A DNA stretch of 64,000 nucleotides from Arcticibacter pallidicorallinus (GCF_003002875.1 NZ_PVTH01000001.1:248001-312000); one strand, 5' to 3'; counted from the stretch's first letter, positions 52,895-63,037 are shown. Numbers and translations: made by a program. Notes: generated by a model from the letters alone, not told the origin.

Positions 52895-54424
52895 ATGCGT
52901 TCTGCAAGCAAAGTCATGCTGAATACCTGCGTCCTTTATGGCAGGATGCTACTTACGGTTGGCGTGTCTTTATATACCACCCGTTTGGTGCTTAATGCTC
53001 TCGGTCATACGGATTACGGAATTTTCAACTTGGTGGCTGGAGTCATTGCAATGTTGTCATTTTTGAACACCGCGATGGCTACCTCTACTCAACGATTTTT
53101 GTCGTTCAATCAGGGCAAGAACGACCGGGCAATGCAACGCAATATCTTTATCAATAGTTTGTTTTTGCATGTCATAATAGGTGGTGTTATAGTAGTGGTA
53201 CTTGAAATGGCTGGATTAATTTTGTTCGCGGATTTTCTAAATATACCTCCTGACCGAATTGAAGCGGCTAAAACTATATTTCATTATATGTCGATTACCG
53301 TGTTTTTTTCGGTGATAAGTGTTCCGTTCGTAGGGATTTTGACATCTCATGAGAATATGATTTGGATAGCCGTCGTTAATATTACGGAAACGACTCTTCG
53401 ATTAGGAATTGCATGGGCCTTATTGTACATAGATAGCGATAAACTAATAGTCTATGGGATTTTGAATGCCGGAATATCCGTTATAAGTCTAGTCCTATAT
53501 GGAACCTACTGCTTTAATAAATATTCCGAATGTGCATTTAAGGGCCCAAAAATCATAAGTCGCGGGCTTTTGAGGAAATTGACGTCCTTTGCAGGTTGGA
53601 ATCTTTTCGGAACTGTTTGCGGCCTTAGTCGAACTCAAGGTATAGCAATCTTGCTAAACCTGTTCTTAGGTGCAGTTGTTAATGCAGCTTATGGTATTGC
53701 GAATCAAGTGGCTTCTCAGCTTAATTTTTTCTCAGCAACATTATTGAGAGTTCTTAACCCGCAAATCATGAAAAGCGAAGGTGCGAACGATCGATCGCGA
53801 ATGTTAAGATTGTCGATGATGGCGAGTAAGTTTGGTTTTTTTCTCTTAGCCTTCATCGCGGTTCCTTGCATTTTCGAAATGGAATCAATCTTAATTGTTT
53901 GGCTTGGTGATGTTCCCGATGGAGCAACCGTTTTTTGTATTCTGAATTTGGTTGGATTGTTAGTAAACCAGTTAACTATTGGCCTCCAATCAGCGATTCA
54001 GGCTACAGGAAGGATTAAGGTCTACCAAACGCTAATAGGGACCGTGTTGTTGTTGAACTTGCCTATAGCTTATCTATTATTACATTCTGGAAAAGCTGCG
54101 TATACAGTATTAGTAAGTTTTATTCTCATTGAAGCGGTAGCCTGTACCTTAAGGTTAGTAATATTAAAGAGTTTGGCTGGGCTATCAATCAACACGTTCG
54201 TGAACAGAGTTTTCATGCGTGAAATTATTCCCCTTTGTTGTGCGGTTCTTGTTTGCTTCCTCGTTACGTCTAACTTTGAAGGTGAGGGCAGATTTATTAT
54301 TACTATCGTCTGCTCTTCTCTTGTGTTTATAGTTACCGTTTATTTCCTGGGTTTATGTCAGGACGAAAAAATATTAGTTGATCAGGTGTTTTGTCGCTTA
54401 CAGAAGCGTGTATTCAGTTCATAG
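52895..54424 (+). CDS. Oligosaccharide flippase (Wzx-like)
   Basis: 509 residues with about 12-14 hydrophobic segments, of the MOP/PST family (TTRLVLNALGHTDYGIFNLV; AMATSTQRFLSFNQGKND; GWNLFGTVCGLSRTQG). It would flip the lipid-linked repeat unit across the inner membrane. Second integral membrane protein of the operon, together with the Wzy polymerase at 56657 defining a Wzx/Wzy-dependent route. Start 22 bp after the Wzc-like stop. Confidence 0.9.
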   Translation: MRSASKVMLNTCVLYGRMLLTVGVSLYTTRLVLNALGHTDYGIFNLVAGVIAMLSFLNTAMATSTQRFLSFNQGKNDRAMQRNIFINSLFLHVIIGGVIVVVLEMAGLILFADFLNIPPDRIEAAKTIFHYMSITVFFSVISVPFVGILTSHENMIWIAVVNITETTLRLGIAWALLYIDSDKLIVYGILNAGISVISLVLYGTYCFNKYSECAFKGPKIISRGLLRKLTSFAGWNLFGTVCGLSRTQGIAILLNLFLGAVVNAAYGIANQVASQLNFFSATLLRVLNPQIMKSEGANDRSRMLRLSMMASKFGFFLLAFIAVPCIFEMESILIVWLGDVPDGATVFCILNLVGLLVNQLTIGLQSAIQATGRIKVYQTLIGTVLLLNLPIAYLLLHSGKAAYTVLVSFILIEAVACTLRLVILKSLAGLSINTFVNRVFMREIIPLCCAVLVCFLVTSNFEGEGRFIITIVCSSLVFIVTVYFLGLCQDEKILVDQVFCRLQKRVFSS

Positions 54425-54448
54425 TTAATTTTATTATATAGTATATAT

Positions 54449-55456
54449 ATGAAAAAAGTGTTAAAGAAGATACTTCCGTCTAGTTTTAGAAAGGCGTATC
54501 GATCTAACAAGACGAGTTACAGAATATTTTCTGACTATTTTGAAGACTATCGAAACTACAGGAAGTACTCTGCATCACTTGATCTAAAAAGTAAGGAGAT
54601 GATACAGGCGTACCTAATTAAGGAATATCATGCAGTAGAGAAAGGGCTTGCATTGCCTATTCCTAGGCCAGGTTTTGGTATCGAACGTATTACTGAGCTG
54701 ATAAGTAAGCTGCAAATGTATATTCAGACTTATGGCAAGGACAGTATTTCTGACATTTCCGTTTCTACTCTGCAGGAGTATCTAGCGTTCGATAAAAAGC
54801 ATAACAAAGAGACTTCGCCATTAGTGCCATTGATCGAAAACTTGATACAAGCTTATAATCAAAGTGATCTAGAGTCTGTCGGCGGTACCCTTCCAATGAA
54901 TAGGCAAGATTTGTTGCCACTATTAGATTTCGATTTCGATTCATTTTTTAAATCTCGTCACAGCATTAGGGATTTTGCCGAAGAGCCAGTTGATACTAAG
55001 ATTATTCTTGATACAATCGATACGGCAAAGTATGCCCCGTCGGTATGCAACCGTCAAGCATGGAAAGTGTACGTGATCGAACATGATAATTATGCATTGA
55101 AGAAGGCTCTGCTTAACGTTCAAAACGGGAATAAGGGCTTTGGTGATAAGATTAGTTCGTTAATCGTAGTCACAGGGAAGTTATCGTCTTTTTTTTCTTA
55201 CGAAAGATATCAGGTTTACATTGATGGTGGGATGTTCGCAATGTCAATCGTACTAGGTCTACACTCTAAAGGATTGGCTACATGTTGTTTAAATACAAGT
55301 TATAATTCGTCAATGCGTGAGGCGTTTAATAATGCCTTAAAGACCGACGATGATTGCGTTCCAATTATGTTTATTGCCGTTGGACATTTAAAGGACAATT
55401 ATAAAGTCGCTAACTCAAAGAGGAGGCCACTATCTGAATTAGTTGAAGTAAGGTAA
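54449..55456 (+). CDS. Nitroreductase-family protein in the polysaccharide operon
   Basis: 335 residues, with a non-standard N-terminal helical region (1-160) before a nitroreductase domain. FMN-contacting motif SRHSIRDFAEEPV at about 169-181, then APSVCNRQAWKVYVI, DGGMFAMSIVLGLHSKGLATCCLN and VPIMFIAVGHLKD near the end. Such proteins recur inside Bacteroidota capsule loci, but their reaction is not established; a redox or sugar-modifying role is inference. 24 bp after the flippase gene. Confidence 0.82.
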   Translation: MKKVLKKILPSSFRKAYRSNKTSYRIFSDYFEDYRNYRKYSASLDLKSKEMIQAYLIKEYHAVEKGLALPIPRPGFGIERITELISKLQMYIQTYGKDSISDISVSTLQEYLAFDKKHNKETSPLVPLIENLIQAYNQSDLESVGGTLPMNRQDLLPLLDFDFDSFFKSRHSIRDFAEEPVDTKIILDTIDTAKYAPSVCNRQAWKVYVIEHDNYALKKALLNVQNGNKGFGDKISSLIVVTGKLSSFFSYERYQVYIDGGMFAMSIVLGLHSKGLATCCLNTSYNSSMREAFNNALKTDDDCVPIMFIAVGHLKDNYKVANSKRRPLSELVEVR

Positions 55457-55475
55457 ACGTTAATCAAATTAAAAC

Positions 55476-56630
55476 ATGATGCACAAAGTTAGGGTAGGTA
55501 TAATGACATTTTGGTGGACGCATTCGAATTACGGACAAGTGCTTCAAGCATATGCGTTGATGACGTTTTTAAAGAACCTGGGTTACGATGTTTTTTTCAT
55601 TAGATATCAGGGTATTGGCGATATAAAAAAGAAATCCATATTAAAGCGCTTGCTCACATTCAATTTAAAGGCTTTCGTAAACCGTAGAATCATCTCTTAC
55701 AAGCTGGCAAAAGAGAGCAAATTAACACCAAGACGCTTTGAAGATTTTAAGGCTAAATATTTAACTTATAGCGCAGAACAGTATGCGTCGCTTAAGGAGC
55801 TACAGAACAACCCGCCGATAGCAGACGTCTATATTGCAGGAAGTGATCAAGTATGGAATAACACCTTTTCACCATCATGTGAACCGTACTTATTAGGGTT
55901 TGGAGACGAAAATATCAAAAGAATAGCGTACGCTGCTAGCTTCGGACAAAAGCGGTTATCTGATACGACGAAAGATTTGTTTATTAGGAATATAGGCAGA
56001 TTTGATGCAGTTAGCGTTAGGGAATTTTCAGGCTTGGAGATTTGTAAGGATGTTGGCTGCGATAACGCAATCTGGCTTCCTGACCCCACATTTTTATTAG
56101 ATAAGGCGATCTGGTCATCATTATACCAGAGCTCTTCACCTGTGATGAATAACGTTTCGAGTATTTTTATATACACCTTAGGAAATAGCTTAATAAAGAA
56201 CAGGAGTAAGTATATTGATCATGTTTCCAGTCTGCCGAATGTTACGATTTCCCATGTATCGTCAAACTATGATTTTTCAGGGAACAGCTTCCCAACTATT
56301 GAGGAGTGGCTCAAATTGATTGATGATTCGCAATTTGTAATTACCAACTCATTTCATGGTATGGTTTTTTCTATAATCTTGAACAGAAATTTTGTTATTC
56401 TGCCTAATACTGGGGCAGCAACAGGGATGAATGAGCGCATTACCAGTCTTTTAGAAAAGCTCCAACTTGAGGATAATATGATGAGCGATTACGATTCGGA
56501 GAAGCTAAACTTGTTGATGAAAAAGCAGATAGACTGGGAGTTTGTTAATAAATCAATCTCAATATGGCGAAGTGAGGCCGAGGCGTTTTTAATTGAAAGT
56601 CTTCCAGCGCCAAAAGCACCCCTTGTTTAG
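55476..56630 (+). CDS. Polysaccharide pyruvyl transferase family protein
   Basis: 384 residues, GT-B-like ketal pyruvyl transferase (PF04230). Motifs: SNYGQVLQAYALMTFL (about 17-32), IAGSDQVWNNTF (about 121-132), IWLPDPTFLLD and TNSFHGMVFSIILNR (about 290-304). It should add pyruvate ketals from phosphoenolpyruvate to a sugar of the repeat unit, giving an acidic polysaccharide. The Met at residue 2 (55479) is an equally possible start. Located between the nitroreductase and Wzy genes. Confidence 0.9.
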   Translation: MMHKVRVGIMTFWWTHSNYGQVLQAYALMTFLKNLGYDVFFIRYQGIGDIKKKSILKRLLTFNLKAFVNRRIISYKLAKESKLTPRRFEDFKAKYLTYSAEQYASLKELQNNPPIADVYIAGSDQVWNNTFSPSCEPYLLGFGDENIKRIAYAASFGQKRLSDTTKDLFIRNIGRFDAVSVREFSGLEICKDVGCDNAIWLPDPTFLLDKAIWSSLYQSSSPVMNNVSSIFIYTLGNSLIKNRSKYIDHVSSLPNVTISHVSSNYDFSGNSFPTIEEWLKLIDDSQFVITNSFHGMVFSIILNRNFVILPNTGAATGMNERITSLLEKLQLEDNMMSDYDSEKLNLLMKKQIDWEFVNKSISIWRSEAEAFLIESLPAPKAPLV

Positions 56631-56656
56631 TTCAGTAGTGTACCAGCGTTATATGC

Positions 56657-58033
56657 TTGCGAATGGATAGAATATTTCTAATAATATTATGCGTAATTGG
56701 GCTTGCTAGGTGGTTATCGGCGGTAAAACAAGGAAAGCGAGCAAAGCATTTACTAATTAGCTGTTTTGTTCAGACGCTGCCTTTTGGATATGGATTTACT
56801 TTGTACTCTTTCATGACAGATGAACTACTTGGTCAATTTGGGAATGGAATAAGGTTAGAAGTGCCATTTTTGTTTTTTTTACTGTTCTCCGTAATCGGCT
56901 ATTATCGGCTTCCCCTGAAAGCATTTAGTTTCAAATCCAATCCTTGGTTTTACTTATTTGTTGGACTTTGCTTCGTGTCTTTTTTTAATCCCATAAATCC
57001 GTTTCCTGTTTCCGCTTTGGTGCCTTTATCGTTCGTCACTCAAATGCTATTACTGTTAAAGGTAATCGAGCGAAATTTTACGCGAGATCAAATTTATAGA
57101 GGAATATTCGACGGTCTAACCATAACCATTACGATACAATTTTTCCTTGCAATATGTTATCCGGTATTAGGCATTGAAGCGTTAGCATCGTTTTTTAAAG
57201 GTGAGGCTGCAATGCACTGGGCAGAAAGGCGAGAGGGGTATAGATCAGCAGTCGGTATATTCACACATCCAGGCCACTTGGCGTTGTATTGCTTAATTTC
57301 AGTTGTCTTTTTTCTAGCAAACTATCTAAATCATTACGAGAAAAAGCTGTCCACTGCTGTTATTGGCATGAGTTTGTTTGTCCTATTTCTAACCTACTCT
57401 CGCACTACTTATATAGTGTTGATGGCGGTTGTGATATTACTGTGGGTGATTTTCAGGCAAGGGAAGGGGGTTTTTACTTTTAAAAACATACTAATTTTCG
57501 CGATTGGTTTCTCATTTTTACTGTTTGTGTTTTATCTGAGCCCACTGAGTGAGATGTACTTGAAAAGTGATTCTGAAGAACAATTTGATAATCGGTTCAT
57601 TCATGGATTATTAGGGTACGAAATTTGGCGACAGTCGAAGCTAATAGGGATCGGGGTTAATTCTCATGTATATTATTTGGCCCATAAATTAGTTAGCGAT
57701 CCTTTCGGAGGTAAGGTGACGATGGATTTCTTTACATCAAATCCCATTCATAACATTCACGTAATAATTGCTGCTGAAGTGGGAATTCTGGGATTGTTGA
57801 CGTGGCTAAGTTATGTGATCTCCAAGGTTCATCGCCTTTCAAAACTCTGCTCGACAAGTAACTCGTATATCAATATAATTAACATGACATTCGTAGGAGT
57901 CTTGACATCTTTGTTTTTATATGGATTCTTTGGGTGGTCTCCATTTGATACATCAATATTTGGTACGGCGATTTTCATCGGCTATTTCGCGACTACCAAT
58001 ACAAATGACGAAAAGGGAATAGAAGTTTATTAG
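56657..58033 (+). CDS. O-antigen/exopolysaccharide polymerase (Wzy-like)
   Basis: 458 residues, about 11 hydrophobic segments, with a large outer loop near residues 185-205 (HWAERREGYRSAVGIFTHPGHLALY region) and another near 305-350 (SEEQFDNRFIHGLLGYEIWRQS). This matches the Wzy_C/O-antigen ligase-polymerase layout with RS..FxHPx..A. It should join repeat units in the periplasm. The start at 56657 lies 26 bp after the pyruvyl transferase stop. Confidence 0.85.
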   Translation: MRMDRIFLIILCVIGLARWLSAVKQGKRAKHLLISCFVQTLPFGYGFTLYSFMTDELLGQFGNGIRLEVPFLFFLLFSVIGYYRLPLKAFSFKSNPWFYLFVGLCFVSFFNPINPFPVSALVPLSFVTQMLLLLKVIERNFTRDQIYRGIFDGLTITITIQFFLAICYPVLGIEALASFFKGEAAMHWAERREGYRSAVGIFTHPGHLALYCLISVVFFLANYLNHYEKKLSTAVIGMSLFVLFLTYSRTTYIVLMAVVILLWVIFRQGKGVFTFKNILIFAIGFSFLLFVFYLSPLSEMYLKSDSEEQFDNRFIHGLLGYEIWRQSKLIGIGVNSHVYYLAHKLVSDPFGGKVTMDFFTSNPIHNIHVIIAAEVGILGLLTWLSYVISKVHRLSKLCSTSNSYINIINMTFVGVLTSLFLYGFFGWSPFDTSIFGTAIFIGYFATTNTNDEKGIEVY

Positions 58034-58098
58034 GAATTATCACTGTCCATGATGTCTGACTTTGAGAGGGACATATTGGTTAGTCTTCATATTATATT

Positions 58099-59280
58099 AT
58101 GACTGAAAAGACAAAGGTTGTTTATTACACCCATGTATATTATTTAGATGCAGCGTTGGAATACATCAAACAAATAAGTTTGACGCATAGTGTATACGTT
58201 TTTATTGAGCTCGGTAAAGAAGGGCTTAAGGCAAACATTTTTGATTTGGATATTGACCTTTCAGCGTATCCTCCACTTGTATCCTTTTATGACGTAAAAA
58301 GTAAATGGAATATTTCGGAGCTAGAGTCATATTTTGTAAATACCAAAGAGACTTATTTTTTGACGTATGCTAATCCCCAAAGCCTTTCTCTTCTAGCTTT
58401 TAAACGAGCGATAAATTTCGTCTCTCAATTGCGACGTATTCAGCCAGACTACGTACATTTCGAAGATTTGTCTTTAAGACAAGTTTGGATGCTGCCATAC
58501 CTTAGCCTTAATCCTCAAAAGCTGGTTATAAATGCTCATGATCCGCTTCCGCATTCCGGCGAAAGTATGATTAAACGTAAGCTTCTGAAGAGCGCTTTTT
58601 TTTTCTTCACAAAAAAATATGTTTGTTTCTCAGAATTCAGCAAAAATCAACTGAGAGGTATAGTTTCGAAAAAGAGCGATGTGTACTTGATAAAGCTTCT
58701 ACCGTATACTGTTTATTCAAACTATCAACCGTCCTTAGAGGTAATGGATCGCAATATTACCTTTGTAGGCCGGCTTTCGCCTTATAAAGGAATCGATTTA
58801 TTTCTTAATGCCATAAAATTGCTCGGAAGGGAAGATAGGGTCGGATCATACGTTGTAGCAGGTAAACGCATTGGCTCTTATGATCCTGGTTTTGCAAAAT
58901 TTACATCAAAATCGTTGCAGGTCATTGATAAACATCTTTCTAACGACGAACTAGTAAAAATCATTTTAAATTCTAAGCTAATAGTTTGCCCCTATCTTGA
59001 TGCAACACAAAGCGGCGTTATTATGACTGCTTACGCGCTGAACAGACCCGTTCTGGTAACTCCTGTGGGAGGGCTTCCTGAATATGTACAAAATGGTGTG
59101 ACGGGCTTGATTATGCATGATGTAGACACCCAGGCGCTAATCAAGAGTTTGGAGTTTTTTGAGCGCCATGAAACTGACTTTTCTGATATGTCCTTATCAA
59201 TCAAAGAATGGAGAAAACGCGCAGTTCGACAGAATAATGAGATTATAGAAAGTATTTATAAAAAACGTAAAGAACAATGA
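58099..59280 (+). CDS. Glycosyltransferase family 4 protein
   Basis: 393 residues, GT-B. N-terminal half with YYTHVYYLDAALEYI and VHFEDLSLRQVWMLPYLSL; the C-terminal half with NITFVGRLSPYKGIDLFLNAI and the nucleotide-sugar region PYLDATQSGVIMTAYALNRPVLVTPVGGLPEYV (about 295-330; the first Glu of EX7E is replaced). It should transfer a sugar to the growing repeat unit at the cytosolic face. Its stop overlaps the next GT gene by 4 bp. Confidence 0.88.
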   Translation: MTEKTKVVYYTHVYYLDAALEYIKQISLTHSVYVFIELGKEGLKANIFDLDIDLSAYPPLVSFYDVKSKWNISELESYFVNTKETYFLTYANPQSLSLLAFKRAINFVSQLRRIQPDYVHFEDLSLRQVWMLPYLSLNPQKLVINAHDPLPHSGESMIKRKLLKSAFFFFTKKYVCFSEFSKNQLRGIVSKKSDVYLIKLLPYTVYSNYQPSLEVMDRNITFVGRLSPYKGIDLFLNAIKLLGREDRVGSYVVAGKRIGSYDPGFAKFTSKSLQVIDKHLSNDELVKIILNSKLIVCPYLDATQSGVIMTAYALNRPVLVTPVGGLPEYVQNGVTGLIMHDVDTQALIKSLEFFERHETDFSDMSLSIKEWRKRAVRQNNEIIESIYKKRKEQ

Positions 59281-60392
59281 AGGAAATTTTGCTTTTGACA
59301 TACAATTTAAAGTTCGGGGGTGCCCAACAGCATCTTGTATTGTTCGCTAATTACTTGAAAGTCATTGGGGTTCCCGTTGTTATCGTCAATGTGAGTGACA
59401 ATAACGATATGTCTGATCGATTGTTGGACGGAATTGAAATTATTAATATCCCGAGGAGATATAATTTTGATTTGAAACCGAGCGTCAAAATTAAAAAATT
59501 GATAAAAGACAGGGAGATTGGCCATGTCTTTTGTAACAGTTTGTACTGCTATCTGTTTGTATTCCGATTGAACGAAGTTAAGCGGTCTGTTATTTTCCAT
59601 ACAACTGTGTATACCGACAATTACTCTTACTTGAAAGATTTTTTTACGAGGTTTCTATTGCAAAAAGATGTTCGCTTAGTAACTGTTTCCAATAACCAAC
59701 TGTTGCATCTTTCGAAGACATTACTTATACGCAAGGAGAGATTTAGTTTGGTTTATAATGGGATTGATCCCCAAGCCTTTAATTATCAAATTGCGCAAAT
59801 GTATGATAGAGATAGTATCAGGCGCGAACTAGGAATACCGACGGAAGCTTTTGTTATTATACAGGTTGCACGCTATGATGTTGAAAAGAACCACGAGCTA
59901 TCAATCGCCGTGTTGAATATCCTACGATCGAAACATAATATAGATGCGTATATGATTTTTGTCGGAGGTAACGGGATTCAAAAGAACAGAAAAGAAGCCA
60001 TAACATCATTGATTGAGGAGCAGGGTTTATCTAACTATATTAAGGTCTTAGGCATTCAGAAAGATGTCAAGTCATTCTTGGCGGCTTCTGACTTATTTAT
60101 ATTAACCTCTAAGGCGGTTGAAACATTTTCGATCGCTGCGTTGGAAGCGATGGCTATGGGCCTACCATGCGTGTTGACAGATGTAGGTGGCGCAAATGAG
60201 ATGATTTTTACCGGCAAAAACGGATATCTCAGCTCTTTTAGTGATGCCGCTGATTTTGCAGATAAAGCTAAGGATGTTTTCTTGGGCCGTCTTGAGTGGA
60301 CAAAATCTCGGATAAGTGAGGAGGTGATAAAGGAATTCAATTCAGAGAAGTCGAACAGTTCGCTATTAAAGGTGATTACTGCTGAGTACTAA
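59277..60392 (+). CDS. Glycosyltransferase family 4 protein
   Basis: 371 residues, GT-B. The glycine-rich acceptor loop is NLKFGGAQQHLVLFANYL near the N-terminus; the C-terminal half has VIIQVARYDVEKNHELSIAVL and the EX7E block TSKAVETFSIAALEAMAMG (E288 and E296 region) followed by LPCVLTDVGGANEMI. It starts at the ATGA overlap with the preceding GT gene. Specificity unknown. Confidence 0.9.
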   Translation: MKEILLLTYNLKFGGAQQHLVLFANYLKVIGVPVVIVNVSDNNDMSDRLLDGIEIINIPRRYNFDLKPSVKIKKLIKDREIGHVFCNSLYCYLFVFRLNEVKRSVIFHTTVYTDNYSYLKDFFTRFLLQKDVRLVTVSNNQLLHLSKTLLIRKERFSLVYNGIDPQAFNYQIAQMYDRDSIRRELGIPTEAFVIIQVARYDVEKNHELSIAVLNILRSKHNIDAYMIFVGGNGIQKNRKEAITSLIEEQGLSNYIKVLGIQKDVKSFLAASDLFILTSKAVETFSIAALEAMAMGLPCVLTDVGGANEMIFTGKNGYLSSFSDAADFADKAKDVFLGRLEWTKSRISEEVIKEFNSEKSNSSLLKVITAEY

Positions 60393-60416
60393 TATGAGCA
60401 CTATAAGCGGACGCAT

Positions 60417-60944
60417 ATGAGTTTTAGTAAGTTAATAGACGGCATTCAGCAAGATTTCAAAGGGTATTCTGAATATTCGAAGAGTTCAGTAAAAGTCTTT
60501 TTTAAGCTGCATTTTTATTGCAACGTGCTTTTTAGGCTAAGTTCTTTTTTTTATAGACTTAAGTTGCTGCCCGTTGCTAGGATCTTTTGGTTACTCAACC
60601 GGGTAGTTTTCTCCATCGATATTGACCCTGGGGCGCAATTGCGCGGTGGAATGGTCATAATTCATGGGATCGGAGTTGTAATTGGTAGACATGTAGTCTC
60701 GATTGGATCGTTTAGGATTTATCAGGGTGCAACGTTGGGTGGAAATAACGGGAAGACGGCTAATACAATCTTTGGTGACATATCGCAACCAATTATCGGA
60801 AATAACGTAGTAATAGGGATCAACTCGGTTGTTATTGGCCCTGTAATAATCGGAGACAGGGCCGTTATTGGCGCTAATGCGGTTGTTACTAGAGACGTAC
60901 AGGAGAATGAAAAAATTGTGGGAAGCAATAGAGTTTTGAAGTAA
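60417..60944 (+). CDS. Serine acetyltransferase-like hexapeptide acyltransferase
   Basis: 175 residues. N-terminal helical region, then left-handed beta-helix repeats from about residue 68 (IDPGAQLRGGMVIIHGIGVVIGRHV; IGNNVVIGINSVVIGPVIIGDRAVIGANAVVTRDV). The catalytic His in IIHGIGVVIG is present. Such CysE-like proteins in capsule loci usually O-acetylate sugars, not serine. Its stop overlaps the next gene's ATG (TAATG). Confidence 0.85.
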   Translation: MSFSKLIDGIQQDFKGYSEYSKSSVKVFFKLHFYCNVLFRLSSFFYRLKLLPVARIFWLLNRVVFSIDIDPGAQLRGGMVIIHGIGVVIGRHVVSIGSFRIYQGATLGGNNGKTANTIFGDISQPIIGNNVVIGINSVVIGPVIIGDRAVIGANAVVTRDVQENEKIVGSNRVLK

Positions 60945-61957
60945 TGGTCAACAAACAAATATATTCAATCACGACCAACCTGTCGAGATACGGAGGCGCT
61001 CAAAAGGTTCTATTGGATTTACACAATGGAATAAAGGGTGTTTTCGATTGTAAGATTATCGGTTTTCAATCGTTCGACGAGCTGCATCCTAAGTATAAAA
61101 TTGAAAGATCAGATTATCTTCAACTTAAAAATCCTTTCGTTCTTAACGGAAAGATAATTATAGTCCATGCACGAAACGTGATGTCATTTTTAGCAGTGCT
61201 AAAAAAGGTTTTTTTCTTGGATACTCAGATTGTTTATGTCTCTCATAACGTGTATGATAATCATCGACGAATTACATTTTTGCCTGACATAGTTGTATCA
61301 ATATCGAAGAAAGTGACTGATAATCTCGTCCGTTTCTTTAATGTAAATCCTCGGAACATTACTCTTATATACAACGGGATCAAAGATTTCTACGAAAACG
61401 AAAAGTGGGCAGCACCAACTTATAAAAAGGAGAAAATTGTGATTCTCTATCCAGCGCGTGTTAACGCGGTTAAAAGACAACTAAGTATAATCGATAATTT
61501 GGCAGGAAAGCTATCGCCGAATATTGAAATTAATTTTGCTGGAGTAGGTGATGACTATGAACTTTTGGTTGAGCGATGTCGGCAGTCTTCTAATTTTAAA
61601 GCTTTAGGTTTCATGGATAATATGGACGACGTAATTAAACGAGCAGATTACTTGATGCTCTATTCTCTTCAGGAGGGATTACCTATAGCTCTTATTGAGG
61701 GCATTATGCACGGAAAGCCGCTTTTAGTTAACAATGTAGGGGGAAACTTGGAGCTAGGTATACCTGGCTACAATGCAATTGAGCTGGACGAGGATTGGGA
61801 CAAGCTCGCGGCGACATTGAATCGGCTTGAAAGTATTACAAATCAAGAGTATGGACACATGAGCCTCAACAGTAGAAAGAATTTTTGTGAGAATTTCACT
61901 TACGGAAAAATGATTTCAAATTACATACATTTTTTAAAAAAAGTTCAATCAAGATGA
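60944..61957 (+). CDS. Glycosyltransferase family 4 protein
   Basis: 337 residues, GT-B. Start ITTNLSRYGGAQKVLLDLHNGI; C-terminal half IVILYPARVNAVKRQLSII, then YSLQEGLPIALIEGIMHGKPLLVNNVGG (EX7E at about 240-248). One of three GT4 enzymes of the operon; the start overlaps the acetyltransferase stop by one base. Its 3' end overlaps the PssD-type gene by 4 bp. Confidence 0.9.
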   Translation: MVNKQIYSITTNLSRYGGAQKVLLDLHNGIKGVFDCKIIGFQSFDELHPKYKIERSDYLQLKNPFVLNGKIIIVHARNVMSFLAVLKKVFFLDTQIVYVSHNVYDNHRRITFLPDIVVSISKKVTDNLVRFFNVNPRNITLIYNGIKDFYENEKWAAPTYKKEKIVILYPARVNAVKRQLSIIDNLAGKLSPNIEINFAGVGDDYELLVERCRQSSNFKALGFMDNMDDVIKRADYLMLYSLQEGLPIALIEGIMHGKPLLVNNVGGNLELGIPGYNAIELDEDWDKLAATLNRLESITNQEYGHMSLNSRKNFCENFTYGKMISNYIHFLKKVQSR

Positions 61958-62397
61958 AAATATTAGCCATAGCATCGGCGGGAGGTCACTGGATTCAATT
62001 GTTGCGGTTGCAACCATCCTTTGAGGGACACGAAGTCGTTTTTATGTCCACTAAGACAAGTTTTGCTTCTACTGTTTCGGGTTATAAATTTTTAGTAGTC
62101 CCGGATGCTAATAGGAAGAACCCTTTTAAAATGTTGTCCACTGTTTTGTCGGTGTTCAAGCACATCAAGGCAGTAAAGCCCCATATAATAATTACTACAG
62201 GCGCTGCACCGGGGCTGATAGGCATAGTAATAGGGAAGTTATTCGGAATAAAAACAGCATGGGTGGACAGCATTGCTAACGTTCAAACAATATCAATGAG
62301 CGGGAAAATAGCAAGATATTTCGCAACGAAAATATATACACAGTGGCCAGATTTAGCAACTAAGGGGACAATTTATAGAGGGAACGTTTTATCATGA
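61954..62397 (+). CDS. PssD/Alg14-like glycosyltransferase subunit
   Basis: 147 residues, an N-terminal GT-B half only. AIASAGGHWIQLLRLQPSF (about 5-23) and ITTGAAPGLIGIVIGKLFG (about 71-89) are those of Alg14/PssD. By itself it lacks the nucleotide-sugar half, which is encoded by the next gene with a 4-bp overlap, so they form a split glycosyltransferase at the inner membrane. Confidence 0.9.
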   Translation: MKILAIASAGGHWIQLLRLQPSFEGHEVVFMSTKTSFASTVSGYKFLVVPDANRKNPFKMLSTVLSVFKHIKAVKPHIIITTGAAPGLIGIVIGKLFGIKTAWVDSIANVQTISMSGKIARYFATKIYTQWPDLATKGTIYRGNVLS

Positions 62398-62876
62398 TAT
62401 TTATCACCATTGGTACTCAAGAACCATTTGACCGGCTTATTAAGGCCATGGACGAAGTTGCGCCGAAACTTGGAAATCCTGAGATAATAGCACAGATATC
62501 CGGTTCTTCGTATCTCGTAAAAAATATGAAAACCATGGATTTTATTGCTCCCAGCGAGTTTAACGATTTGGTTAAAAGGGCGAAGATAATTGTAAGCCAC
62601 GCGGGAATGGGAACTATAATATCTGCCTTACAGTTACGTAAACCAATCCTTGTTATGCCACGATTATTGAAGTTTGGCGAGCATCGAAACGAACATCAAT
62701 TAGCGACAGCGCGTAAGTTTGACCGCTTAAATTATATTAATGTGGCTTATGATGAACAAGAATTACAAGAGAAGATTCTCGAAATGTACTTTGGTGAATC
62801 GAAAAGTTTACATGAATTGGGTGATTTCGCATCTCCAGAGTTAATAGAATCGCTTCAAGAGTTTATAAACGAATGA
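62394..62876 (+). CDS. PssE/Alg13-like glycosyltransferase subunit
   Basis: 160 residues, the C-terminal GT-B half. FITIGTQEPFDRLIKAMDE (about 2-20) and IIVSHAGMGTIISALQLRKP (about 64-83) with MPRLLKFGEHRNEHQ match Alg13/PssE/EpsF-type catalytic subunits that bind the sugar nucleotide. It partners with the preceding PssD-like protein (4-bp overlap). Probably transfers a GlcA- or GlcNAc-type sugar; donor unknown. Confidence 0.9.
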   Translation: MIFITIGTQEPFDRLIKAMDEVAPKLGNPEIIAQISGSSYLVKNMKTMDFIAPSEFNDLVKRAKIIVSHAGMGTIISALQLRKPILVMPRLLKFGEHRNEHQLATARKFDRLNYINVAYDEQELQEKILEMYFGESKSLHELGDFASPELIESLQEFINE

Positions 62877-63037
62877 TCCGCCTTTTGGCGATTGTTAATT
62901 GATTTTATAAAATTGGATCTTATTGCTTTGTTCGATGCTCGAGATATGGTTGGGCAAAATTTTGGCTAATCTTTTAAGCTGTCTAAAATGCAGGCAACTC
63001 TTTTAACTATTGTGTAATTCTTTAACTAAATACGATT

